From the NCBI GenBank assembly GCA_965267535.1, contig OZ254082.1, positions 2,294,001 through 2,358,000 of the forward strand: DNA of 64,000 bases, in the 5' to 3' direction. Origin of the DNA: CAXBNB01 sp965267535 (GTDB lineage: Bacteria > Bacteroidota > Bacteroidia > Cytophagales > Cyclobacteriaceae). Below the pieces are notes generated by a model. It was not told the origin of the DNA and ran no database searches. It worked only from the letters and a program-made list of their open reading frames with translations. Shown here in pieces: positions 17,445 to 30,000 of this stretch (positions within the stretch are counted from its first letter, which is position 1; every line of letters begins with the position of its first letter). The position numbers and the translations under genes were made by a program.

Positions 17445-18060
17445 GTTGATTTTGTATATAATTCAGATTTGTCCTTTGCTCTTCAAATTTTTCTAAAATA
17501 AAAAATATTTTTTCTCTGAATAATCTAAATTTTTTTCGCCTTCCTAAAAAATATTTGATGTTGCTACATCTTTCTTTTAAAAGTCGCTTTTAACTCAAAT
17601 AGCAGGGGTTATTCCTAATTACATTTCTTTTTTTTCTTTTTAGTCTTCTCGTTTAAACTGCCATTTTGTTATGCATGCATAATAAAATAATGTCGTGACG
17701 AAACATTTAGTGTGATTATTTAGTATAACAGTTTGTAATTTTTTTAATATCTTAAATAAAAATCAGAACAAAAATATTAAAAAGCTGTTTTACGTTTATT
17801 TTAAGTTATTTAATTTAAGAGTTATTATTTAAAAATTTATATTGTATGATTTCAGGCTTTACTTTCCATTTGATAATGATCCTCTCCAGGAACCATTCTA
17901 CGGGAACATCGCATGAGCACTGAAATCCACTGTTGAGTAAGAAGGGAAGCGCTTTATAGCAACTACGATGAATTTAAAACATAAAAAATATAGAGACATC
18001 ATATATCACTCTCCTTAGGAGAAGTGAGAGTAATCACAAACCTATTTTTATTACTAGCAC
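17445..18060 (+). other. 616-bp AT-rich intergenic region upstream of the giant gene
   Basis: No convincing gene. It contains many A/T runs, a 26-bp near-perfect palindrome (17663-17688), a 25-codon reading frame (17846-17923), a 16-codon frame (17968-18018), and overlapping small hairpins at 18008-18031 close to the start of the giant gene. No clear TTTG/TAnnTTTG promoter pair could be fixed. A long leader would fit a regulated transcript of 30 kb. Confidence 0.7.
17663..17688. promoter_or_regulatory. Candidate operator palindrome
   Basis: A 26-bp sequence is symmetric at 12 of its 13 base pairs; its core TTATGCATGCATAA (17669-17682) is a perfect palindrome. It lies 373 bp before the start of the giant gene and 219 bp after the previous gene. 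A dimeric transcription factor site is the simplest reading, but there is no experimental support. Confidence 0.4.
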
Positions 18061-21000
18061 ATGGAACATTTTTACAGCATTAACCCAAAAACCCAAAATT
18101 GTTTCCAATCAGCTTCAAAAATCCGATTGGCTTTAAGCCAGGGGAAATCAGGCATTACTGTTTTTTTCTTGGCTGTACTTTTTCTTAGCAACATTACCCA
18201 TACCGCTTCAGCTCAGGCAACTGTGGAAAACGCAGCTGCCGACGCTGCGGCGTTGATCAGTAAGATCGAAGGCCAGGGGGTTACGCTCAGTAATGGCACA
18301 TTTCCCAATTTCAACGACTCGGGCGCTCAGTATGGTACATTTTCCAACGGTATCAATGGAGCTAACTTAAGTGTGAACGAAGGTATTATCCTATCGACCG
18401 GTGGGGTAACAGAAGCTTTCACTAGTAATAACCAGGCCGGATCAAGTCAATCAACCGGAAATACGTATTCAGACCCTGACTTGACGGCAATAAATCCATC
18501 GGCTCGATACGATGCAGCCATTTTTCAATTTGATGTAACTACGGGCGCAGATATCGATGCACTTATCATTTCTTACCAATTTGCTTCAGAAGAATATCCT
18601 GATTATGTATGCTCCAGGTTCAACGATGCGTTTGGTTTTTTCGTCACAGGGCCCGGAATAGTTGGTTCTCAAAACATTGCCCGTGTTCCGGAATCCAATG
18701 CAGTGGTGGCTGTAAATTCAGTAAATGGTGGAATATGCGGAAGCCAGGCTGACGGAACTTCCGCGGATCTTACTAAGACAGCTTATTACATAAATAACAA
18801 TGAAGGAACTCCAGGACCTGTTTTTGTAGAATACAACGGTCTTACTACTTTGCTGAACGGTAAGATTACCGGTTTGCTTCCCAATACTACATATACTATC
18901 AAAATAGCCATAGCAGATGTAGCTGATGGCAGCTTTGATTCGGGAGTAATTATCAATCAGGTAGTGGGATTGAAGACTAATGCAGATAACGACGGATTAG
19001 ACGATACTGCCGATCTGGATGATGATAATGACGGTATAGATGATATTGTGGAAGCAGGAGGAAACGAACCCAACGGCGATGAAGATGGCGATGGGCTAGA
19101 AAACTGGAGAGACAACCTGGACAACAATGGGGCTAGTGGCGATGGCTCAGTGACTGACTACACAGATAACAATGGCGATGGCTATCCCGATGTATACGAT
19201 ACGGACAATGACGGAATACCCAACCATCTGGATGCAGACAGTGATAACGACGGGTGTTTTGATGTAGTAGAGGCGGGGCATAATGATCCGGATAACGATG
19301 GTGTATTGGGTACATCTCCGGTAACTTCTGATGGAAATGGGCGCGTGAGTGGTGAAGGGGGATATACAGGAACAAATGCCTTTGTTACCACTCCGGGAGT
19401 AGCCGGATCGATTAGTGTGCAGCCAACACCTGAAAACATATTTACACGGGATGATGTAACTTTTACCGTTACTGCATCGGGAGACAACCTGGTATATCAG
19501 TGGCAGCAAAGCACAGATAATGGTTCCAATTGGTCGAATGTGACCGACGGAGGAACAATACCTACTGTTTCTGGCGCGACAACTAACACATTAACCCTGA
19601 CGGAAGTTCCAAATACGTATGATGGATACGATTATCGATTGCTGATCACCAGCACCACCTATGCTTGTACCAATTTAACATCCACAGAAGTAAACCTAGG
19701 CGTAACAGACAGGGTATCCGATACGCCGGTAATTACTTCTACATTTTGCCAGGATGCAGCCGACTTTGTAAATGAAGTAACCGGAACAACAACCGAAGTG
19801 GGGGCAAATCGCATCATCAGGATATATACATCTACTACACCCGGTGGATCAAAAGCGCAAAGAACACCCGGATCAGTAACTTTTTCTGGCAATGAATGGA
19901 CAGCCTCGGGTTTGTCTATCGAAACGGGACAGTATGTGTATGCCACAATAGAAAATGATAGTGACTTTGCAGCCGAGAGTGATTATTCTTCGGCTGTACA
20001 TATTTTAACAAAAACTCCGGACCCTACCAACTCTTTGAAGATAACGTCTGATCCTAGAGAAGGTGACCCAACTATAGAGGGTGAAATTCTTGTATCTGCT
20101 ACAGTTGCATACATTGTTCAGTTGTATATGGATGGGGTAGAGGTGCCGGGTGCAACAGCAAACGTACCATCAGGTGTGGCGCAGTTGGGTACCTGGCAAA
20201 TAACGGGACTGGATACACCCTTTGATAAACTGTATGCAAATGGAATTGCTACAGTGACCATGAAAAACCCTGATGTGGCATTTTGTGAAAGCGATCCATC
20301 TGATGGCGTACCAGTACGGTGTAAAGCTCCGGTAACTATATTTCTAGGTGCTGTGAGTCAACCCACTACATGTGGTGGAACAGAAGGTAGTATTGAAATC
20401 ACAGGAATGGCCAACAATACGAATTATACACTGAACTATACAAAAGATGGTACTCCGGTAGTAAGCAACAGAACATCCGATGGAACCGGTAAAATACTGA
20501 TCAGTGGGTTGACAGCTGGCAACTACACAGCCATATCTGTTGGTGTAGCTGGATGTAATTCTGATGAAATTGGGCCTGTAGTATTATCAGATCCTGCGAC
20601 GGCAAACATTACCCTAACCAGCCAGCAAAACCCCACTACCTGTGGAGGGGCAGATGGAGAAATAGTGATAGACGATAATCTGGGTAGTGCTACCACATAC
20701 TCAGTTGAATACAAAAGAGATGGAGTGTTGGTGACAAGGTCTTTGACAGCTGTATCGGGTGAGATAACCCTGGATATGCTTGATGCTGCCACTTACACAG
20801 ACATCAAAGTAACGGCTAATTCCTGTACATCAAATACTCTTGCAGGGCCAGTTGATTTAAGTGATCCATCTTCCCCTGTCATATCATACGATACCGAACA
20901 AGACCCGGCTTCCTGTTCGGCGATGGACGGTTTCATTCAGCTTAGTATTGGTTTTGATATAGCATACCCAGCCGGCACCCAATACGATTACCAGTATACT

Positions 21001-24000
21001 TACAAAGGAAGTGTGGTGAACTCCGCATCACCTGTAACTTCTACTGGAGCTACGGGACAAACTGTTGTAATTAGCAATTTACCTGCGGGTACATATTCAA
21101 ACATAAGCATAACCGGTGTGGTGTCGGGGTGTCAGTCTAACACTATAGCATCAGTAGTGCTAAATCCGCCGGATATAGTGCTGGGTACAGTAGTAGATCC
21201 TACTACATGTTCCGGAACAGAGGGAAGTATCGAAATCACCGGTATGGCAGCTTCTACTACTTATGACTTAAATTACGATGTAGATGGAGTGGCTGCAGGA
21301 ACTACAAGTATAACATCAGATGCCAGCGGAAAATATGTAATCACAGGTCTGGGCGGAGGAGTGTACACACAGATCGATTTGACAGAGTCTGGCTGTGTGT
21401 CAAATGCACTTTCAGCCACACTAACAGAGCCGACACCAGCTACGATCACTTTGGGAGCTGTTTCAGACGCTACCACTTGTGGGGGCAATAACGGTACTAT
21501 TGAACTAACCGGCCTGGCAAATAATACTACGTATACCGTGGATTATACAGGAGCAACAGCCATGTCAGCAACGCTATCCAGCGATTCAGGTGGAAAGCTG
21601 GTCATTTCGGGTTTAACTGCCAATACCTATACGGGTATTAGTGTCACAAAAGACAACTGTCAATCCAATGTGTTGACAAATGTAGTAGTTGACCAACCCG
21701 CATTGCCTACCATTACCTTGGGAGCAGATCCGGTAGTATGTGCCGGATCTACTACTGCATCGTTTAGCTATTCGGCTACTTCGGGGGGAGCCAATCAATA
21801 TTCCATTGATTTTGATGCAGCGGCTGAGGCCGAGGGTTTTGTAGATGTATCCAATGCAGCATTACCTGTTAGTCCGATTCAAATAACGGTTCCTGCTGCA
21901 GCCGCGGCTACTACCTATAATGCGGTACTAACTGTGTCTAACACCAATACACTTTGCTCCAGTACAGCCAATAACTTTACAGTAACAATTAATAGTTACC
22001 CAACAAGGCCCACTGTAGATGCGCTGATCACCAATGATGAGTCTCCTGTAGTGACAGGAACAGCAGATGCTGCCAGTGCAGTAGTAGTAGAGGTGGGTGG
22101 AGCTACTTACAACCTCACGGCCAATGGTGCGGGGGTGTGGTCGGTAGATACGGAAGTACAGGCACCAGATGCCGGAGCTTTTACACCACTTACTGAGGGT
22201 TTTCATGAAGTAGTGGCAACAGCATCTAATGCAGGGTGTGCTATTTCGGATAACACCACCAATGAAATAGAAGTTGATAAGACGAACCCTTCTCCACCTA
22301 CAGTAAATGCACAAACGACCAATGATACTACTCCATTGCTCACCGGTACCGCTGATCCCGGAACTACTGTAACAGTAGAAGTGGGAGGAGCTACCTATAT
22401 CGTGACAGCAGATGGCGGTGGAAACTGGTCGGTAGATACCGGTGCAGTAACTCCCGATAGCGGTACACTTGCGCTGAATGAAAATGGAATCAATCAGGTA
22501 GTGGTAACGAGTACCGATGCGGCAGGTAATAGTGCCGTTGATGGTAGCACAGATGAATTGGTTTTGGATACAACTGCACCTGCTCCGCCGGTAATTACTC
22601 CGCTAGTGACCAATGATACTTCTCCGGTGATCTCTGGTACAGCCGAACCCAACAGTACAGTATCAGTAGTAGTGGGGTGGGCTACCTACGAAGTAGCAGT
22701 AGACGGTGCAGGAAACTGGAGTGTGGATACGGGAACTGAAACCCCGGATTCAGGAAGTTTTATCGAATTAACGGAAGGACAACATGACATACAGGCTACT
22801 ACCATAGACGCTGCGGGCAATAGCACAAGCGATGTAACTACAAACGAAGTAACAATCGATACAACACCGCCGACTGCCCCAACAGTTGCTAGTCAATCTA
22901 CCAGCGACACTACACCTATCATTACCGGTACTACGGGTACAGGAGCTGACTTAGAAGCAGGAGCTACGCTGAAAGTTACCGTAAACGGAGCAACGTATAA
23001 TGTAGATCCCGATGCTTCCGGAAACTGGAGCATAGACACAGGATCAGCCTCACCAGAAAGTGGCACACTGGGTGCTTTTGTGGCCGAAAACACCTATGAA
23101 GTAGTAGCTGTAGTGACTGATCAGGCAGGCAATAGTGCTACGGATAGTAGTAGCAATGAACTTCAAATTTTAACAGCTGAGGTATGCAACAACGGGATCG
23201 ATGATGACGGAGATGGATTAATTGATTGTTACGATCCGGATTGCTACGGTTTAGGAGATTGTGCCGATTTTTTCTACGGACAAAATACACCCACTTGCTT
23301 TAATCCACCTGCTGTTTTACCTGAATTCACGCTGGAAGAAGTCTACAGAACAGACGGAGCGACCTATGGATTTGATCAGCGTTCGGGAGTGATGATAGGT
23401 GATATAGATAATGACGGCATATCTGAGTTGGTCACTAAAGACAGAACAGATGGGGTTATTTTGATATTTAACGGAATAACAGGAAGTATAAAGCAGGTAA
23501 TTACAGAAGCTACTACAACCCATCAGTTTAGTATGGTAGCGCTTGGTGATGTAGATAGTGATGGCAATGGCGATATTTTTGTGGTAGAGGGAAACAATAC
23601 AACGTCTAATCTGGTACGATACGAGTATGACCCTTCCGCAGGATTAAACAATACAAACGGTCCGATTTGGACATCAGTAGCGCTTGTAGGCAGTAGAGTA
23701 AACTACAGTTCGCCTCAGTTGGCTGACTTCAATGAAGACGGCTCTCCGGAAGTGTACGTAGGCGCAAATATTTTCAATGCAGAAACAGGAGCTTTGATTG
23801 CTCAGGACAATACCATAAATAGTGGTAAGCTGAGTTCAGGTGCAAACGACGGAGACAGGCTTCCTCTGGCTTACAATATTTTTGATAACGGAGACACCAA
23901 ACCCGGAGGAGGAACATTTTCAACTGAGGCCGATGGATTGGAATTCATTGCCGGAAACAGGGTATATACTGTCAATTTTTCTACCAATTCATTTGCCCTC

Positions 24001-27000
24001 GCTTCAGAAATAACAGGAACAAATTTAGGTGACGGATTTGTTTCGCTGGGTGATTTAAATAACGACAATCAGGCAGATATTATCGTTACTTCAAATGGAT
24101 ACCTGTTTGCCTGGGATCCGCGAACGCAGACACAAATGGGTACAACCTATGATATATTTAACACAACTCAGGGAGGAAAAGCCAATATCGGTGATTTTGA
24201 CAATGATGGTATTGTAGATATCGGTTTTGCGGGCAGGAATATATACATCGTATTGGAGTACGATGAAGTTTCGAATACTTTCTCAGAAAAATGGACCAAA
24301 ACAGGACTGGATGACGGTTCGCAACGTACAGGAAGTACTCTCTATGATTTTGAAGGGGATGGTATAGCCGAAGTGGTATATAGCGAAGAGGAAAACCTGT
24401 ATATATTAAGCGGATTGGATGGTACGGAGTTGGCCAGAGTTACCTCGTATGCAGGTACCCGTGTGGAATACCCTTTGGTGGCAGACATAAACGATGACGG
24501 TCAGGCCGAAATTATAGTTACAGCTCAGGAGTCAAACGGTCCGGGTGGTAGTGGCGGCAATGATTATGTAGCGGTTTACAAGTCAGCTAATACATCCTGG
24601 GTGGCTGCACGTGAAGTGTGGAACCAGCACGGTTATCATGTTACCAATGTGAATGATGACCTTACCATTCCTCAGTATCAGCAAGACATCTTTCATCCTC
24701 AGTTTGCAGGTTCGTTAAATGGCTTTTTGGTGCAAACCACCTACGTGGATGATACCGGTCGTCCTACTTATGCTACACCCGACTTGGTAGTTACTGCTTC
24801 CAGTGTCAATCAAAACTGTGGGTCTACCAACAATGGAATAGATATATCTGTGACCGTACAAAACCAGGGAGACTGGAAGTCGCCGGCTAAAACACCGGTA
24901 ACCATTTACGACGCTGATCCTTATGCCGGAACAGCTAACGTAATTGATACACTTCATATTCCAACTAACTTGAATGTAGGAGTGATCAAAACCATGACTA
25001 CCACCGTGCCCGATGACGGCCAGGATTTTACATTGTATGTGTTGGTAAATCACAACCCTTACCAATCAGGAACAATGACTCCAATAGCTACACCATTGGC
25101 AGCAGGAGAAACCAATACTTCGGTAAATGAGTGTGACTATACAAACAATAGTTTTAGTCAGGCAATAACGAACTGTAATGCGGAACCAGTGATAGCCGAC
25201 GTGAATGTAGCCGTAGATGAAGACAATATTTACACGTTTGCATCCACAGATTTTAGTGCAGTATTCTCTGATGCAGATGGCGAAACGATCGATAAAATAC
25301 AAATCACCTCACTTCCTTCAGTAAGCGAAGGAATACTTTATCTGAGTGGTGTGGCGATAACCGCACTGGATGAGATAGCTTTTGCTGACCTGGGTAATAT
25401 TACCTTCGAGCCTACACAGGATTTTAATGGAGTGGTTACGTTTGGCTGGAATGCTCACGATGGCACAGAGTATGCTCTCGCCGGAGCAAATGTGAACATT
25501 ACAGTAAATGCCATAAACGATAAACCCGTTTTAACACTCGATGCAAATAACTCCGGAGGAGGAGCCGATGACGGAGGATTTGAAGTAACCTATACAGAAG
25601 GAAACTCAGCTACAGCAGTAGTAGATGTGGATGCAGCACTTACAGATGTAGACGATACTCAAATGGCATCCCTTACTATTCAAACAGCCGGTATAGTGGA
25701 TGGCGCATTTGAAGTAGTACAGGTAGGGGGAGTTTCGTTTCCTTTAAATGCTGATCTTGCTACTACAGCAGTGGTAGGTGGAACTACATTTTCTATAAAC
25801 TACAACAGCACATCCGGCTTGTTTACTATAACCAACAATGCCGGAGGGGATTTTGATATCGCCGACATGAATAGTTTGTTAGCTACTATAAATTATCAGC
25901 ACACCAATAATGATAACCCTACAGCCGGCAACAGAACATTGACTTTTGTGGCAAACGATGGAGAAAGTGATGCTACAGCAGTAGTGTCTACGATTAGTGT
26001 GGTGCCTGAAAATGATAGCCCGGTGGCAGTTGATGACTTGAACAATACCGTGGAAGAAGACGGCTCGTTAAATGTGAACCTTATAGCAGCAAATGATACG
26101 GATGTAGACGGAACTGTTGATCCGGCTACCATCATACTGATAGATCCCACCAATGCGAGTAACACGGCAGGAGTAGGAGTACCCCTCACAGTAACGGGAG
26201 TAGGCACTTACACAGTTGATGCCAGTGGAAATGTTGCCTTCACTGCAGCGTCGGGTTACTCAGGAGATGCCAGTGTTTTTTATACCATTCAGGACGATGG
26301 AGGCGCCACATCCAACCAGGGAACCATTGGGATAACAGTATTGGCTCGTCCTACAATCGTATTGGGGTCGAACCCCTCAGTATGCGAAGGAGCAACCAGT
26401 GCATCGCTCACTTACAGCAGTACTACAGGAGGAGCAGATGAATACAGCATAGATTATGCAGATGCGTCATTCACGGATGTAAGTAACGCGTCGCTTCTTA
26501 TAAGCCCTATCAGTTTGTCGATACCCGCATCTACACCTGATGGTGTATATACAGCCGTGTTGACAGTAAGAAACAGCTCTAATGGAGTAGTCAGTAATAA
26601 CTACGCCATATCAATAACAGTAAAAGACACGCCGGTAATATCCGCCACTTCATCAGACCCAACCTTCTGCGGAGGTAGTAATGGAAGGATAACACTTTCT
26701 GGAGTGAAGAACTCAACTTCCTATAATGTAAACTACACTAAAGATGGGTCGAATGTAAGTACAACTATTACTTCCGGTGGTTCGGGAAATAGTCTTGTGA
26801 TTTCTGGTTTGTCAAAAGGAACCTATACAAATATTAGTGTATCGGCGAGTGGGTGTACTTCTAATACTATAGCTTCAGTAGTATTAAATGACCCTGATAT
26901 TGCTACTATCAGTACAGGTGCGATTACAGATCCGTCTTCATGTAATGGATCAAACGGTTCGATTCAATTGTCGGGAATGGCAATTTTGACGAATTACACG

Positions 27001-30000
27001 CTTAGCTATCAAAAAAATGGGGTTGCTGTATCTACTAATATCACTTCAAATGTGGGGGGTAATTATACCATTAGTGGATTGACAGCCGGAACGTACGAAA
27101 ATATTTATGTAAGCAGACAGGGATGTAATTCTAACACCATAGCCGGTCCGGTTTTACTAAGCGACCCTTCTGCACCTACCATTGTTTATGATAGTGATAA
27201 AGATCCTGCTTCCTGTTCTTCTACGGATGGATTTATCATATTGAGTAGCCTTACTGCAGGCAGAGATTATGAGTACTCATATACGAAGAGTAGCGTAACA
27301 ACCACAGGAACACTTACAGCAGATGGAGATGGGAAAATCAAAATTGATAATTTGCCGGCAGGCTCATACTCCAGTGTATTTGTGGATGATGTGCTTACAG
27401 GATGTCAGTCTAATGTGATAGCCAGTATAGTACTAAATCCACCGGATATAGCTCTCGGCACGGTTCAAAACGCAACAACCTGCTCAGGTACTGAAGGTTC
27501 TATTCAGATTATTAACCTGGCTGCCAATACGGCATATTTGTTGGATTATACGGTGGATGCCGTACCTGTAGCATCAGCTACCATCACCGCCAATGCCAGT
27601 GGTCAGCACCTGATCAGCGGTTTGTCTGCAGGCAGTTATACAGACATTAGATTTACCAACAACGGTTGTGTTACCAACTCATTGAGTGCCACACTCACCG
27701 AGCCAACACCGGCAACTATCACATCAGGAACTGTTACGAACCCAACGACCTGCGGAGGTACAGACGGAATTATTCAATTGACAGGATTGGAAATAGGAGC
27801 TACATACACAGTAGATTACCTGGATGATGCCGCACCGGTAAGCGTAAGCATAGGTGCAGATGGTACAGGCAAAATTGAAATTACCGGCCTGAATGCGGGG
27901 GATTATACCAACATCAGCGTAACGAAAGATAATTGTCAATCGAATAGTATTGCAAGCATTACGCTTAGCGATCCGGTTGCGCCGGCCATTACGCTGGGAG
28001 CCAACCCTGTAGAGTGCTCAGGAGTGTCCACTACATCCATCAGTTACACAGTAGACGCAGGCTCACCCAATCGTTACAGCATCGATTTTTCAGCATCGGC
28101 TAATACTGCCGGTTTCGTAGACGTATCGGATGCAACCTTACCGGCCGGTAATATTTCGATAGCCATAGGTACTGTTGCAGCTGGAACATACACGGCAACA
28201 CTTAATGTATCAGACAACAGCACAGCCTGTGTGAGTACGTCTTATCCGATATCGGTAACAGTGGAAGCTAACCCTACCATAACTTTTGGAGCAGCTCCCG
28301 AAGCTTGCCGCGGCGATCTTTCAACAACATATACATTCTCGGGCACCTCTGGCTCTCCTGATAGATACAGCATTGATTTCAATGCAGCAGCAGAAGCTGA
28401 AGGGTTTGTTGATGTGGTTAATGGCATACTGGGAAGTAGCCCTATTGAAATAGATGTGCCGGTAGCAGCAGCTACGGGCGATTACAATGCTGTGATCCGG
28501 GTATCAAACTCCACTACAGGTTGTGCCAGTACCAATACAGGTTTTGTGCTGAGAGTAAACCCCAGGCCTACAATTACAGTGTCGGCAAACCCCGAAGTAT
28601 GTCAGGGGCAAACGACCGCTACATTAGCGTATTCGTCTGTTTCAGCCAGCCCCGACCAGTACAGTATTGCATTTAGTGCAGCAGCCAAAGGTGCCGGTTT
28701 TGCAGATGTATCACCTACAGCTTTGCCGGCAAATGAAATAGATATTACAGTTCCGGGAGCGGTTGCTGCGGGAAGCTACTCAGCTACTTTGAATGTGATT
28801 AACTCAACTACAGGATGTATTAGTGATAGCAAGTCTATTGCAGTAGTAGTGAATGCTACTCCAGACATTACACTGTCTGGAAATCTGGATGTATGCGCCG
28901 GAACAACAAGTGAACCGTTGGCGTATACCGGACTTACCGGAGGTGCCGACGTATACAGTATCGATTTTGATGCTACAGCAGAAGGACAGGGCTTTGCCGA
29001 TGTGTCAAACGCAGCTTTGCCAGCGTCTAGCCCGTTGACGGTTACGATTCCGGCAGCAGCTGTGGCAGGCACATATAATGCTACATTGCAGGTGACGAAT
29101 ACCACTACAGGCTGTGTAAGTACAGGAAAAGCATTTACCATTACCATAAACGATAATCCTACTGTGAGCCTGGGAGGAAATCCTGGTGTTTGCAGAGGAG
29201 GTACGTCTGCCGATTTAAGCTTTACCGTTTCAGCAGGTAGCCCGGATTTGTATTCTATCAATTTCGATGCGGTAGCAGAAGGTCAGGGTTTTGTGGATGT
29301 GGTAGATCAGGCGTTGGGCGGTAGCCCTTTGAGCATCACAGTACCGGCAGCCGCCGCTGTGAACGCCTATAATGCAACGATTACGTTTAAAAACAATACA
29401 ACAGGCTGCAGTTCTTCGGCTATTGCTTTTACTTTAAATGTGCATGCAAATCCAACAATTTCGATAGGATCCGATCCGGAATTTTGTGAAGGTCAAACTG
29501 CTGGTACCATTTCGTATTCTGCGACTACCGGCTCTCCGGATGTATATTCCATAGATTTCGCTGATGCAGGGTTCGCTGATGTTACGAATCAGGCTATTGC
29601 TCCAGGGCAATTGACATTTACTATACCCGGGGCTGCTACCAGTGGTACATATGCAGCGGCTTTGACAGTAACAAACACAACCACAGGATGTGTAAGTGCT
29701 GTGAAAAATTTCAATGTAGTAATTAAAAATACGCCGGCCATTACCTCTTCTAAAATAGACCCCACAACTTGTGGAGCATCAGATGGAAGCATTACTTTAA
29801 GTGGTCTAAGCGACGTAGTAACCTATACACTGTCTTACAACCGCGACGGGTCGCCGGTTTCAACTACAGCAACACCTACTGGTGGCGATATCGTAATCGG
29901 TAGCCTGACTGCAGGCAGTTATACAGATATCAAAGTAACAGAAGACGGGTGCGATAGCAATACAATAGATGTAACACTCAGTGATCCTCCAACTGCAGCA

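Noticed and set aside
17846..17923. 25-codon plus-strand frame as a small gene
   Set aside because: No ribosome-binding or promoter evidence and no recognisable sequence; kept only as part of the intergenic description.
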